A stretch of 64,000 nt of DNA from Bordetella genomosp. 5 (GTDB taxonomy: Bacteria; Pseudomonadota; Gammaproteobacteria; Burkholderiales; Burkholderiaceae_B): contig NZ_NEVN01000002.1 of the NCBI RefSeq assembly GCF_002261475.1, positions 310,001 to 374,000 of the forward strand. Direction: 5' to 3'. The notes below the pieces were generated by a model, which made no database searches, had not been told where the DNA came from, and worked only from the letters and a program-made list of their open reading frames with translations. Below, one piece after another: positions 36,301 to 44,993 of this stretch. A program made the translations under genes and the position numbers. How positions within the stretch are numbered: the first letter of the stretch is position 1; every line of letters starts with the position of its first letter.

Positions 36301-39115
36301 CGGCGGCCGGGGCGTCGCCGTTCAGGGGTTCGTCGGGCATCGCGGGCGCGCGGCCCAGCGGCAGCGCGAAGATGAAGGAGGCGCCGTGTGCTGGGCGCCC
36401 GTCTGCACGGCGCTCGTCATTATTTGCGGCGTCGCGTGGCACGCCCGGCTCGACCCAGATGCGGCCCTGATGCGCGGCGATGATCGCCTCGCACACCGCG
36501 AGTCCCAGGCCCACGCCGGGCGTGGCCGACTCGCTGTCGCCGCGCGTGAACTTCTGGAAGATGCGCGCCTCGCTGCCCGCCGGCACGCCGGGGCCCTCGT
36601 CGCTCACGCACACGCGCAGCTCGCCCTCGCGGGCCTCGGCGGACACGGTAATGGCGCTGCCGGCGGGCGTGTATTTGGCGGCGTTCTCGAGCAGGTTGCA
36701 CAGCACGCGCTCGATGAGGACTGCATCGCACTCGATCAGCGGTAGGGCGGAGAGCGGTTCGACCCGCACGGTGTGGCCGGCAAGCGCTTCGCGGGTGCCG
36801 GCCAGCGCCGCGCCGACGAGCTCTTCGATCGACTGCCATTCGCGCTGGATTGGGGTGTGGTGCTGCAGACGCGCCATGTCGAGCAGATTGACCACCATGG
36901 TGTGCATGCGGCGCGCCTGATCGCGGATGGCGAGCGCCTGACTGGCGGCATGGCCGCTGCCGCGCGACAGCGCTTCGGCCATGCCCATCAGGCTGGTGAG
37001 CGGCGTGCGCAGGTCGTGCGACACGGCGGCGAGCAACGAGCCGCGCAGCTTCTCGGACTCGACGTTCACGAGGGCCTGCTGCGCGACCTCGACGTAGTGC
37101 TGACGTTCGAGCGCGATCGCGATCAGCGTGGCGTAGGCCTCGGCCTGCCGGCGCGCCTCGGGCCGCGCATACAGCGGTTCGCCGGCCGCCTGCAGCACGA
37201 GCACCCCGCGCACGCGCATCGGGCCCTCGAGCGGCAGATACAGCAGCGGGCTGTTGGAGAGCGTGCCGGTGCCCGCGCCGGCAGGTTTGCCGTGGTCGTA
37301 GACCCACTGCGCCAGCGCCGGTTCGAGCGTGCCCATCGCGGCGTCCGGCGCGGCGGCCAGATGCAGCCGGTCATCGAGCTTGAGCACGTAGAGCGCGCAG
37401 CGCGCGCCGAAGGCGGCGTGCAGAAAGGTGATGGCTGCCTGGAGAATCTGTTCGGGCAGCAGGGCCGACGACAGCTCGCGCGCAAATTCATAAAGACCCC
37501 GCGCGTCGGCTTCGCGGCGCGTGGAGGTTTCGGCCTGGGCGCGCAGGCCGGCCGTGAGCTGCCCGATCAGCAGGCCGACGCCGAGCAGGACGGCGAAGGT
37601 CAGCAGATACTGCACATCGGTCACGGCGAACGAGCTGTACGGCTGCACGAAAAAGAAGTCGAAAAGGCCCACGCTGACGACCGACGCCAGCGCGGCCGGT
37701 CCGCGGCCATGACGCAACGCCACGCCCACGACCGCGAGCAGAAACAGCATCACGATGTTGGTCTGATGCAGCGCCGGAAACGCCAGCATGGACACGCCGG
37801 TGGCGACGGCGCAGTACAGCGAGGCCCACACGTAAGGCATGAGGCTACGTGGAGCCGTGTGCGCGGCGTTGTCGCGCCTGCGCGAATCCTGCGCGGGCGC
37901 GACGGCCGACGCGGCCGGCGCGGCCACGCGCAGCACGTCCACCTCGGGACAGGCGGCCGCCAGCCGGTCGGCGAAGCTGTGACGATGCCAGAGCCAGCCC
38001 GGGGCGAGCATCCGGCCCAGCCAGGCCGCGGCCGAGCCGCCCAGCCGCGCCAGGCCGGCACCTCTGCCACGGCCCAGCACGGCCTTGGTGATGTTGTGAC
38101 GCCGCAGATAGCGCGTGGCCGCATCGACCATGTCCGGGCCGGCGAGGATTTCGGTGCGCACGGCGAGCTCGTCCGCGAGGGCCATGGCACGTGCCAGGCG
38201 CTCGCGCGCGGCCGGCGTCACCGCGCTCACCCGCAACGGTTCCACGCTGATCACATGCAGATCGCAATCGAGCTGCTGCGCCAGGCGAGCGGCCGCGCGC
38301 AGGACATGCTGCGCGTCGGGGCCGTCGCCGATGCAGGCGGCCACCGCTTCGCGGGTGCGCCAGACGGGCTCGATGGCGGCGTCGCGGCGGTATTCCTGCA
38401 CGTCGTCGTCGACATGCTCGGCGGTGCGCCGCAAGGCCAGCTCGCGCAGCGCGATCAGATTGCCCTTGCGAAAGAAGTGGCGCGTGGCGTGGCGCGCCTG
38501 CTCGGGCACATAGACTTTTCCGTCCTTGAGCCGGCGCAGCAATTCGTCGGCCGACAGATCGACCAGGATCACCTCGTCCGCGGCATCGAACACGGCGTCG
38601 GGCACGGTCTCCCAGACCCGCACGCCGGTGATGCCGCCCACCGCGTCGTTCAGGCTGTCCAGATGCTGCACGTTGAGCGTGGTCCAGACGTCGATGCCGG
38701 CGCGCAGCAGCTCCTGCACGTCCTGCCAGCGCTTGGCATGCCGGGCGCCGGGCGCATTCGAATGCGCCAGCTCATCGAGCAGCAGCAGGGCGGGCCGGCG
38801 CGCCAGCGCGGCATCGAGATCGAACTCGGCGAGCGTGTGGCCGCGATACGCGAGGCTGGCCCGGGGCAGCGTCTCCAGACCCTGCAGCAGCGCGGCGGTT
38901 TCCTTGCGGCCATGGGTCTCGATCAGACCCGCCACGACGGCGACGCCTTGCGCCTGCTGGGCGCGGGCGCCGGCCAGCATGGCGTAGGTCTTGCCCACAC
39001 CGGCGGAGGCGCCGAAGTAGATGCGCAGCCGGCCCTGGCGGGCCTGGGCCTCGGCCTGGTTCAGCCGCTGCAGAAGTTGGTCCGGGTCGGGGCGCAAGGG
39101 GTGGGTGTCGGCCAT
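36281..39115 (-). CDS. kdpD: Sensor histidine kinase KdpD
   Basis: 944 aa from ATG 39115. N-terminal KdpD/Usp part with Walker A GASAGVGKT and DELAH Walker B, a universal-stress-like domain, the DUF4118 four-helix membrane region (about residues 435-525, LTFAVLLGVGLLIGQL), a GAF region, HisKA with phosphoacceptor His in VSHDLRTPLTSLMG and HATPase_c with DEGPGVP and GVGLGLAVCEAI. Controls kdpE activity. It is separated from kdpC by 139 bp, so it may have a weak promoter of its own (TATAGT at 39213-39208). Confidence 0.96.
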   Translation of the reverse strand: MADTHPLRPDPDQLLQRLNQAEAQARQGRLRIYFGASAGVGKTYAMLAGARAQQAQGVAVVAGLIETHGRKETAALLQGLETLPRASLAYRGHTLAEFDLDAALARRPALLLLDELAHSNAPGARHAKRWQDVQELLRAGIDVWTTLNVQHLDSLNDAVGGITGVRVWETVPDAVFDAADEVILVDLSADELLRRLKDGKVYVPEQARHATRHFFRKGNLIALRELALRRTAEHVDDDVQEYRRDAAIEPVWRTREAVAACIGDGPDAQHVLRAAARLAQQLDCDLHVISVEPLRVSAVTPAARERLARAMALADELAVRTEILAGPDMVDAATRYLRRHNITKAVLGRGRGAGLARLGGSAAAWLGRMLAPGWLWHRHSFADRLAAACPEVDVLRVAAPAASAVAPAQDSRRRDNAAHTAPRSLMPYVWASLYCAVATGVSMLAFPALHQTNIVMLFLLAVVGVALRHGRGPAALASVVSVGLFDFFFVQPYSSFAVTDVQYLLTFAVLLGVGLLIGQLTAGLRAQAETSTRREADARGLYEFARELSSALLPEQILQAAITFLHAAFGARCALYVLKLDDRLHLAAAPDAAMGTLEPALAQWVYDHGKPAGAGTGTLSNSPLLYLPLEGPMRVRGVLVLQAAGEPLYARPEARRQAEAYATLIAIALERQHYVEVAQQALVNVESEKLRGSLLAAVSHDLRTPLTSLMGMAEALSRGSGHAASQALAIRDQARRMHTMVVNLLDMARLQHHTPIQREWQSIEELVGAALAGTREALAGHTVRVEPLSALPLIECDAVLIERVLCNLLENAAKYTPAGSAITVSAEAREGELRVCVSDEGPGVPAGSEARIFQKFTRGDSESATPGVGLGLAVCEAIIAAHQGRIWVEPGVPRDAANNDERRADGRPAHGASFIFALPLGRAPAMPDEPLNGDAPAADGTYRV

Positions 39116-39254
39116 GGGGCACGGATGAAAGCGTGGGCGGGCGCGTAAGGGCACGCCGCAAAGCCACGGTCCAGACGGCCCCGCAGGGACGGCTGGACTG
39201 GGCAGATACTATACGCCCGCGGCAACGCGCGGGGCATACGGGCGGTGGCGTGCC

Positions 39255-39866
39255 TCAGCGCGTGGTCGTCGCGGCATCCAGCGCGAGGTTCAGCGTCAGC
39301 ACGTTCACGGCCGGCTCGCCCAGCACGGCGGGCCAGGGCGTGTGCGTGTGCTCGGTCACGAGCGCGCGCACACGTTCAGGCGCAAGCCCGCGTGCACGGG
39401 CCACCCGTTCGACCTGATAGGCGGCCGCCGCCGGGCTGATGTGCGGATCCAGACCGCTGCCCGACGCCGTGACCAGGTCCGCCGGAACGGGGGCGCGGTT
39501 GTCCGGATCGGCCGCGCGCAACGCCTGCGCGCGCTGCGTGACAGCCTCGCTCAGCGCGGGGTTCGTCGGGCCGAGGTTCGAGCCGCCCGAGGCGGCGGCG
39601 TTGTAGGCCATCGGCGCCGTCGCCGACGGCCGGCCCCAGAAATAACCGGGTTCAGAGAAGTGTTGGCCGATCAGGCGCGAGCCCACGGGCTGGCCGTCGC
39701 GCGCGATCAGCGAGCCGCTGGCCTGGTCCGGGAACAGCCATCCCGACAGTCCGGTGCTGGCGAGCGGATAAAGCAGGCCGGTCAGCACGGACAAGGCGAC
39801 GAACAGCGTCAGGGCAGGGCGTAGCAGGCCGCCGCGCGAAGAGGGGTTGGGGAGTACGGGGTTCAT
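39255..39866 (-). CDS. kdpC: K+-transporting ATPase subunit KdpC
   Basis: 203 aa. One N-terminal membrane helix (residues 16-36) and a periplasmic domain with [22 protein letters not shown]-type and [16 protein letters not shown] segments typical of KdpC. Stabilises the KdpB-KdpA complex. Starts 29 bp after kdpB on the same strand. Confidence 0.97.
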   Translation of the reverse strand: MNPVLPNPSSRGGLLRPALTLFVALSVLTGLLYPLASTGLSGWLFPDQASGSLIARDGQPVGSRLIGQHFSEPGYFWGRPSATAPMAYNAAASGGSNLGPTNPALSEAVTQRAQALRAADPDNRAPVPADLVTASGSGLDPHISPAAAAYQVERVARARGLAPERVRALVTEHTHTPWPAVLGEPAVNVLTLNLALDAATTTR

Positions 39867-39895
39867 GTCGGTTTCCTTGCGGTTGTCGGGTCGGC

Positions 39896-42025
39896 TCAGA
39901 CCCAGCCCAGGGCGGCCAGCACCATATCGATCAGCTTGATGCCGGCGAACGGCACGAGCAGTCCGCCCAGGCCATAGATCAGCAGATTGCGCCGCAGCAG
40001 CGCGGCCGCGCCGAGCGGGCGATAACGCACGCCGCGCAGGGCCAGCGGGATCAACGCCACGATGATGAGCGCATTGAAGATGACGGCCGACAGGATGGCG
40101 GACGCCGGCGTGGTCAGCCCCATCACATTGAGCAGGTTCAGTTGCGGGTACACCGTGGCGAACGCGGCCGGAATGATGGCGAAGTACTTCGCCACGTCGT
40201 TGGCCACGCTGAACGTCGTCAGCGCGCCGCGCGTCATCAGCATCTGCTTGCCGATTCCGACGATCTCGATGAGCTTGGTTGGGTTGGAATCCAGGTCGAC
40301 CATGTTGCCGGCCTCTTTGGCGGCCTGGGTGCCGGAGTTCATCGCCACGGCCACGTCGGCCTGCGCCAGCGCCGGGGCGTCGTTCGTGCCGTCTCCGGTC
40401 ATCGCGACCAGCCGGCCTTCGGCCTGGTAGGCGCGGATCAGCTTGAGCTTGGCCTCGGGCGTGGCCTGCGCGAGGAAGTCATCGACACCGGCCTCGGCGG
40501 CGATCGAGGCCGCGGTGAGGGCGTTGTCGCCGGTAATCATGACGGTCTTGATGCCCATGCGGCGCAGCTCGGCGAAGCGCGGCTGGATCTCGGGCTTGAC
40601 GATGTCCTTGAGCTCGACGATGCCCAGCGCGCGCGTGCCTTCGCTCACGGCGAGCGGGGTGCTGCCGCGTCGCGCCACATCGTCGCCCGCCCGTTTGACC
40701 GAGGCCGGCAGTTCGCCCACCCAGGCCGCCACCGCGTCCAGCGCTCCCTTGCGCAGCCGGACGCCGTGGCTGAGATCCACGCCGCTCATGCGCGTCTGTG
40801 CCGTGAAGCCGATGCTGACGCTGCCGCCGTCCAGCGTCGCGGTGTCGCCGAGCACCCGGTCGGCGAGCGCCACGATGCTGCGGCCTTCTGGCGTTTCGTC
40901 GGCGAGCGACGCCAGACGCGCGGCGCGCGCCAGCTCGGCTTCGGACACGCCGGTGGCCGGCAGGAACGTCGCCGCCTGGCGGTTGCCGAAGGTGATCGTG
41001 CCGGTCTTGTCGAGCAACAGGACGTCCACGTCGCCCGCGGCCTCCACCGCGCGGCCCGAGGTGGCGATCACGTTGGCCTGCATCATGCGGCTCATGCCGG
41101 CCACGCCGATCGCGGACAGCAGACCGCCGATCGTGGTCGGGATCAGGCAGACCAGCAGGGCGACCAGCACGGTGACGGACACGACCTCACCGCTGCCCAG
41201 CGAAACCGCATAAAGCGAGAAAGGCAGCAGCGTCACGGTGACCAGCAGGAACACGACGGTCAGGCCGACCAGCAGGATCGTGAGCGCGAGTTCGTTGGGC
41301 GTTTTCTGACGGCGCGCGCCTTCGACCATGGAGATCATGCGGTCGAGGAAGCTCTCGCCGGGATTGGCGGCGATGCGGACCACGATCCAGTCGGAGAGCA
41401 CGCGCGTGCCGCCCGTCACGGAGGAGAAGTCGCCACCGGACTCGCGGATCACGGGCGCGGATTCTCCGGTGATGGCGCTCTCGTCGACCGAGGCGATGCC
41501 CGCGATCACCTGGCCGTCGCCCGGCACGGTGTCGCCCGGCAGCACCAGCACCACATCGCCCTTGCGCAATGCGCCGGCGGGCCGGGCCTCGGCACGCTCG
41601 CGCGCGGCCTGCGGCGTGACGGTGACCAGGTCGGCGTCGCGCCAGTCCGCGAGCAGGCGCGCCGTGATGGTGGTGCGCAGGCCGCGCAGCGCGGCGGCCT
41701 GTTGCTTGCCGCGGCCTTCGGCGAGTGCTTCGGCGAAGTTGGCGAACAGCACGGTGAACCAGAGCCAGGCCGCAATGGCGAGCACGAAGCCGGCGGGCGC
41801 GTCCGCGACGCCGCCCAGGGCCATCAACCACAGCACGGTGGTCAGGATGCTGCCCGCGTAGACGACGAACATCACGGGGTTGCGCAGCTGTGCCCGCGGC
41901 GACAGTTTGCGCACGCACTCGATCAGGGCGGAGCGCAGCAGCGTGGCTGAGCGAGGGCCGGCGGCAGCGGAGAGGCCGGCGCCGGTATCCACGCCGGCGG
42001 CCAGGGGTAGGGTTGTCTTGTTCAT
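39896..42025 (-). CDS. kdpB: K+-transporting P-type ATPase, catalytic subunit KdpB
   Basis: 709 aa from ATG 42025 (AGGA eight bases upstream). P-type ATPase with the phosphorylated Asp in [17 protein letters not shown] actuator motif ([11 protein letters not shown]), [10 protein letters not shown] hinge and seven membrane segments. Couples ATP hydrolysis to K+ transport through KdpA. The frame could be extended by three codons to a second ATG 42034; both precede the conserved part. Confidence 0.97.
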   Translation of the reverse strand: MNKTTLPLAAGVDTGAGLSAAAGPRSATLLRSALIECVRKLSPRAQLRNPVMFVVYAGSILTTVLWLMALGGVADAPAGFVLAIAAWLWFTVLFANFAEALAEGRGKQQAAALRGLRTTITARLLADWRDADLVTVTPQAARERAEARPAGALRKGDVVLVLPGDTVPGDGQVIAGIASVDESAITGESAPVIRESGGDFSSVTGGTRVLSDWIVVRIAANPGESFLDRMISMVEGARRQKTPNELALTILLVGLTVVFLLVTVTLLPFSLYAVSLGSGEVVSVTVLVALLVCLIPTTIGGLLSAIGVAGMSRMMQANVIATSGRAVEAAGDVDVLLLDKTGTITFGNRQAATFLPATGVSEAELARAARLASLADETPEGRSIVALADRVLGDTATLDGGSVSIGFTAQTRMSGVDLSHGVRLRKGALDAVAAWVGELPASVKRAGDDVARRGSTPLAVSEGTRALGIVELKDIVKPEIQPRFAELRRMGIKTVMITGDNALTAASIAAEAGVDDFLAQATPEAKLKLIRAYQAEGRLVAMTGDGTNDAPALAQADVAVAMNSGTQAAKEAGNMVDLDSNPTKLIEIVGIGKQMLMTRGALTTFSVANDVAKYFAIIPAAFATVYPQLNLLNVMGLTTPASAILSAVIFNALIIVALIPLALRGVRYRPLGAAALLRRNLLIYGLGGLLVPFAGIKLIDMVLAALGWV

Positions 42026-42041
42026 CACATCCATCCTGCGA

Positions 42042-43835
42042 TCACAGGTGCGCCTGCAGGTGTTCGGCCACGGGGCCAAGCGCCAGCGCGGGTACGTAGG
42101 TCAGGGCGCCCACCAGCAGCACGGCGCCGATCAGCAGCACGACGAAGAGCGGGCCGGCGGTGGGCATGGTGCCGGGCCCGTCGGGCAGACGCGGCTTCGC
42201 GCCGAGCGAACCCGCCAGGCCGAGGATGGCCACGATCACGGCGAAACGGCCGAACCACATCGCCAGACCCAGCGCCGCGTTGTAGAACGGCGTGTTGGCC
42301 GAGAGGCCGGCGAATGCGCTGCCGTTGTTGTTGGCGGCGGAAGAGAAGGCGTAGAGGATTTCCGAGAAGCCGTGCGTGCCGGGATTGAGCACGCCGGCCT
42401 GGCCTGCGCCCAGGCTCACCGCCAGCGCGGTGCCCAGCAGCACGAGCAGCGGCGTCGCCAGGATCACGATGGCCACCATCTTCATGTCGTATGCCTCGAT
42501 CTTCTTGCCGAGATACTCGGGCGTGCGGCCGATCATCAGGCCCGCCAGAAACACCGCCAGCACGGCGAAGGCCAGCATGCCGTACAGGCCCGAGCCCACG
42601 CCGCCGAACACCACCTCGCCCAACTGCATCAGCAGCATGGGCGGCAGGCCGCCGAGCGCGGAGAACGAGTCGTGCATGCCGTTCACGGCGCCGCACGACG
42701 CGGCGGTGGTGATCGTGGCGAACAAGGTGGTGGCGGCAAGGCCGAAGCGAACCTCCTTGCCCTCGAGATTGCCCGCCAGCGCCAGCGGTACCTGCTGCGC
42801 GCTGGCGGCCAGCGCCTGCGTATCGCGCTGCTCCGCATACTGGGTGAGCAGCGCGAACGCGACGAACAGCAGGGTCATGGCCGCCAGTACCGCGATGCCC
42901 TGTCTGCGATTGCCGACCATCTCGCCGAAGCTGAAGCACAGCGCGGCCGGGATCAGAAAGATCGCCAGCATTTCGAGAAAGTTGCTGAGCGCGGTGGGGT
43001 TCTCGTACGGGTGGGACGAGTTGGCGTTGAAGAAGCCGCCGCCGTTGGTGCCGAGCAGCTTGATCGCTTCTTGCGATGCCACCGGTCCCATTGCGATCGT
43101 TTGCCGCTGCGTGGTGACCGAGTCGGTCAGCGGCTTGCCGGCCGCGTCGAGCAGAGGCTGGCCTCGTTCGTCGAGACGCGGCGCGTCGTACTGCTGCGCC
43201 TGCAGCGTCTGCACCTCGGCATAGGGCGACAGGTTCTGAATCACGCCCTGGCTTACCAGCGCGAGCGTGAACACCAGCGCGAGCGGCATCAGCACATACA
43301 GCGTGCCCCGCACCATATCGGTCCAGAAATTGCCCAGCGTGGCGCTGTTGTGCCGTGCGAGGCCGCGGATGAGCGCGAACAGCACGGCGATGCCCGTCGC
43401 GGCCGACAGGAAGTTCTGGACGGTGAGCGCCAGAATCTGCGTCAGATAGCTCATCGTGGCTTCGCCGGCGTAGCCCTGCCAGTTGGTGTTGGAGACGAAG
43501 CTGATGGCCGTGTTGAAAGCGGAGTCCGGCGCCACGGCGTCCAGGCCCGCCGGGTTCAGCCCCAGCCCGCCCTGCAGCCGCTGCAGCCCGTACACCGCGA
43601 TCAGCCCCAGCACGTTGAACAGCACCACGGCGCTGGCATAGCGCCGCCAGCCCATTCCGGCCGCCGGGTCGATGCCGGCGACGCGATAGAGCAGGCGTTC
43701 GAGCGGGCGGCCCCACGCGGTGCCCCGGTAGGCGCCGTCCTCGATCGCACGGTGGATATAGCGCCCGAGAAAGGGCGCCAGGCACAGCAGGGCGGCCAGA
43801 TAGAGCCCCAGCAATCCCAGAAATCCGTTGTCCAT
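42042..43835 (-). CDS. kdpA: K+-transporting ATPase subunit KdpA
   Basis: 597 aa with about ten membrane helices. Potassium-channel-like (SKT superfamily) with four pseudo-P-loops, visible as [49 protein letters not shown] and [13 protein letters not shown]. Forms the selectivity filter of the pump. Its ATG overlaps the kdpF stop (TGATG), and kdpB follows after 16 bp. Confidence 0.97.
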   Translation of the reverse strand: MDNGFLGLLGLYLAALLCLAPFLGRYIHRAIEDGAYRGTAWGRPLERLLYRVAGIDPAAGMGWRRYASAVVLFNVLGLIAVYGLQRLQGGLGLNPAGLDAVAPDSAFNTAISFVSNTNWQGYAGEATMSYLTQILALTVQNFLSAATGIAVLFALIRGLARHNSATLGNFWTDMVRGTLYVLMPLALVFTLALVSQGVIQNLSPYAEVQTLQAQQYDAPRLDERGQPLLDAAGKPLTDSVTTQRQTIAMGPVASQEAIKLLGTNGGGFFNANSSHPYENPTALSNFLEMLAIFLIPAALCFSFGEMVGNRRQGIAVLAAMTLLFVAFALLTQYAEQRDTQALAASAQQVPLALAGNLEGKEVRFGLAATTLFATITTAASCGAVNGMHDSFSALGGLPPMLLMQLGEVVFGGVGSGLYGMLAFAVLAVFLAGLMIGRTPEYLGKKIEAYDMKMVAIVILATPLLVLLGTALAVSLGAGQAGVLNPGTHGFSEILYAFSSAANNNGSAFAGLSANTPFYNAALGLAMWFGRFAVIVAILGLAGSLGAKPRLPDGPGTMPTAGPLFVVLLIGAVLLVGALTYVPALALGPVAEHLQAHL

Positions 43836-43924
43836 CAGAATTTCTCCGGTTTGAAGAGGGCGACCAGCAAGTAGACGAAGAGCAGCGCCGCCACGATGCC
43901 GCTCAGGAGGTAGAGCAGGTTCAT
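43835..43924 (-). CDS. kdpF: K+-transporting ATPase subunit KdpF
   Basis: 29 aa, a single membrane helix: MNLLYLLSGIVAALLFVYLL then VALFKPEKF, the normal KdpF form and end. Stabilises KdpABC. Its stop overlaps kdpA's ATG by one base, and its own start overlaps the stop of a 32-aa peptide gene (43921-44019), so three tiny or large frames are linked. Confidence 0.92.
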   Translation of the reverse strand: MNLLYLLSGIVAALLFVYLLVALFKPEKF

Positions 43925-44019
43925 GGCCGGGCTCCCTCGCGGAGGGCGTCGCAGAAACGGATCAGGCCCCAGGTCAGACCGGCAAGCAGGGCGAGAAGGG
44001 CGATATAAAAAATATCCAT
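43921..44019 (-). CDS. 32-aa membrane peptide at the head of the kdp operon
   Basis: ATG 44019 with GGAG seven bases ahead (44028-44031), ending at TGA 43923-43921, which overlaps the kdpF start (ATGA). Encodes one membrane helix: MDIFYIALLALLAGLTWGLI then RFCDALREGARP. Similar short unannotated frames precede kdpF in some relatives, as far as I recall. It may be a KdpF-like extra subunit or a regulator of the pump. Too short for most gene finders. Confidence 0.72.
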   Translation of the reverse strand: MDIFYIALLALLAGLTWGLIRFCDALREGARP

Positions 44020-44131
44020 GCGTTTTCTCCGGGGCCGAGCCCCAACACGGGGTCGGCCGCACAGGCTCGACCCGATGCCGCGCAGCTTAGAAAACGGGGC
44101 GTAAAAACGGGATAAACCTTGGCGTGCCGGA

Positions 44132-44148
44132 TATAAACGCCGTATAAA
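44132..44148 (-). promoter_or_regulatory. KdpE-like direct repeat upstream of kdpF
   Basis: On the minus strand TTTATA (44148-44143) and TTTATA (44137-44132) are repeated with an 11-bp period, as in the tandem half-sites of the E. coli kdp operator; a third TTTATC lies 21 bp further (44116-44111). A weak -10 TCTAAG (44091-44086) would place the start near 44080, putting the repeat about -60. Confidence 0.6.
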
Positions 44149-44666
44149 GACGCCGCCTGCGCGGGGCGCGCAGCCTGCGGGTTAAGGGCGGGGCTAGGGG
44201 AGGTTTTGCCCCATTTTGGTGCGCCAGCCGGCGGACAGGACTGGGCGAGTCGGCCGCGCGATTTCGGGCCGGTTGTCCCGATAAATGGGGCGGGAGCCGT
44301 GTTTTAAGGCGTAAATCACGGACGATTTCAGCGATTTGCCATGAAATGCACCATATCAGTGCAGGCAATAAGTAAATAAATGCGCCGTCTTAGGGCATTC
44401 CCCTAGTGTGACAGGCCCGTAGTTGGTGCAGAATCTCTTCCCATGCAGGTGAGGAGACAAACGCTCTGCATGAGCAACACCGGCGGCACCGGTATATAAA
44501 AATGAGCAGTACCCAAAAATAAAAAGCAAAACGCACAACGGCTGGCACATCGTGCCAGCCGTTGTCGCTTGCAGATCCGGTAAAGGCGTAGTCCGGCACA
44601 GCCCGGCAAAGCATTTCCGGAAGCGCAGGCGGCAAACGCTGCGTTTTCGCGCTATTCAGGTCCTTC
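44149..44666. other. Divergent regulatory region between kdp and the symporter operon
   Basis: 518 bp without a supportable gene. 44280-44530 is clearly AT-richer than the flanks and holds a TATATAAA element (44494-44501). The strongest structure is the 14-bp palindrome at 44535-44565. The two flanking operons are divergent, so at least two promoters must lie here; I can place only the KdpE-like repeat with some confidence. Confidence 0.5.
44535..44565. repeat. Perfect 14-bp inverted repeat upstream of the DUF4212 gene
   Basis: ACAACGGCTGGCAC-ATC-GTGCCAGCCGTTGT. On the minus strand it is followed by a T-rich stretch (GTGCGTTTTGCTTTTTATTT), so it could terminate a minus-strand RNA; on the plus strand it lies about 100 bp before the DUF4212 start. 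Operator, terminator of an unseen small RNA, or leader hairpin are all possible. Confidence 0.6.
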
Positions 44667-44993
44667 ATGCCGGAATTTCGCGTCTCGACACAAGCGACTC
44701 CCTATTGGCGCCGTAACGTGCGCCTGATCGCGTTGCTGCTCGCGGTCTGGGCCCTCGTCACCTTCGTGCCGGCCTACTTCGCCCGCGAACTCACCTTCTC
44801 TTTCATCGGCTGGCCGTTCTCGTTCTGGATGGCCGCTTACGGCGCACCGCTGGCCTACCTGATTCTTATCGGCATCTACGCCTGGGTCATGCGGCGCCAG
44901 GACGAGCGTGCCGATGACGAAGCCGCTCAGATCGACGTGCCGGAGGCCTCGCACGGGCCGTTCGACCCACGCACTGCCTCGCGGGAGCGCTGA
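44667..44993 (+). CDS. DUF4212 membrane protein, partner of sodium/solute symporter
   Basis: 108 aa, two membrane helices (about residues 20-40 and 50-75) and the family motif YWRRNVRLIALLLAVW / FIGWPFSFWMAAYGAP. In this family the small subunit is encoded directly ahead of a VC_2705-type sodium/solute symporter; the stop overlaps the next ATG (TGATG), indicating coupling. The role is probably assembly or regulation of the transporter. Confidence 0.93.
   Translation: MPEFRVSTQATPYWRRNVRLIALLLAVWALVTFVPAYFARELTFSFIGWPFSFWMAAYGAPLAYLILIGIYAWVMRRQDERADDEAAQIDVPEASHGPFDPRTASRER

Noticed and set aside
36773-39148. Long plus-strand frame opposite kdpD
   Set aside because: No domain and no start signals; mirrors the kdpD codon pattern.
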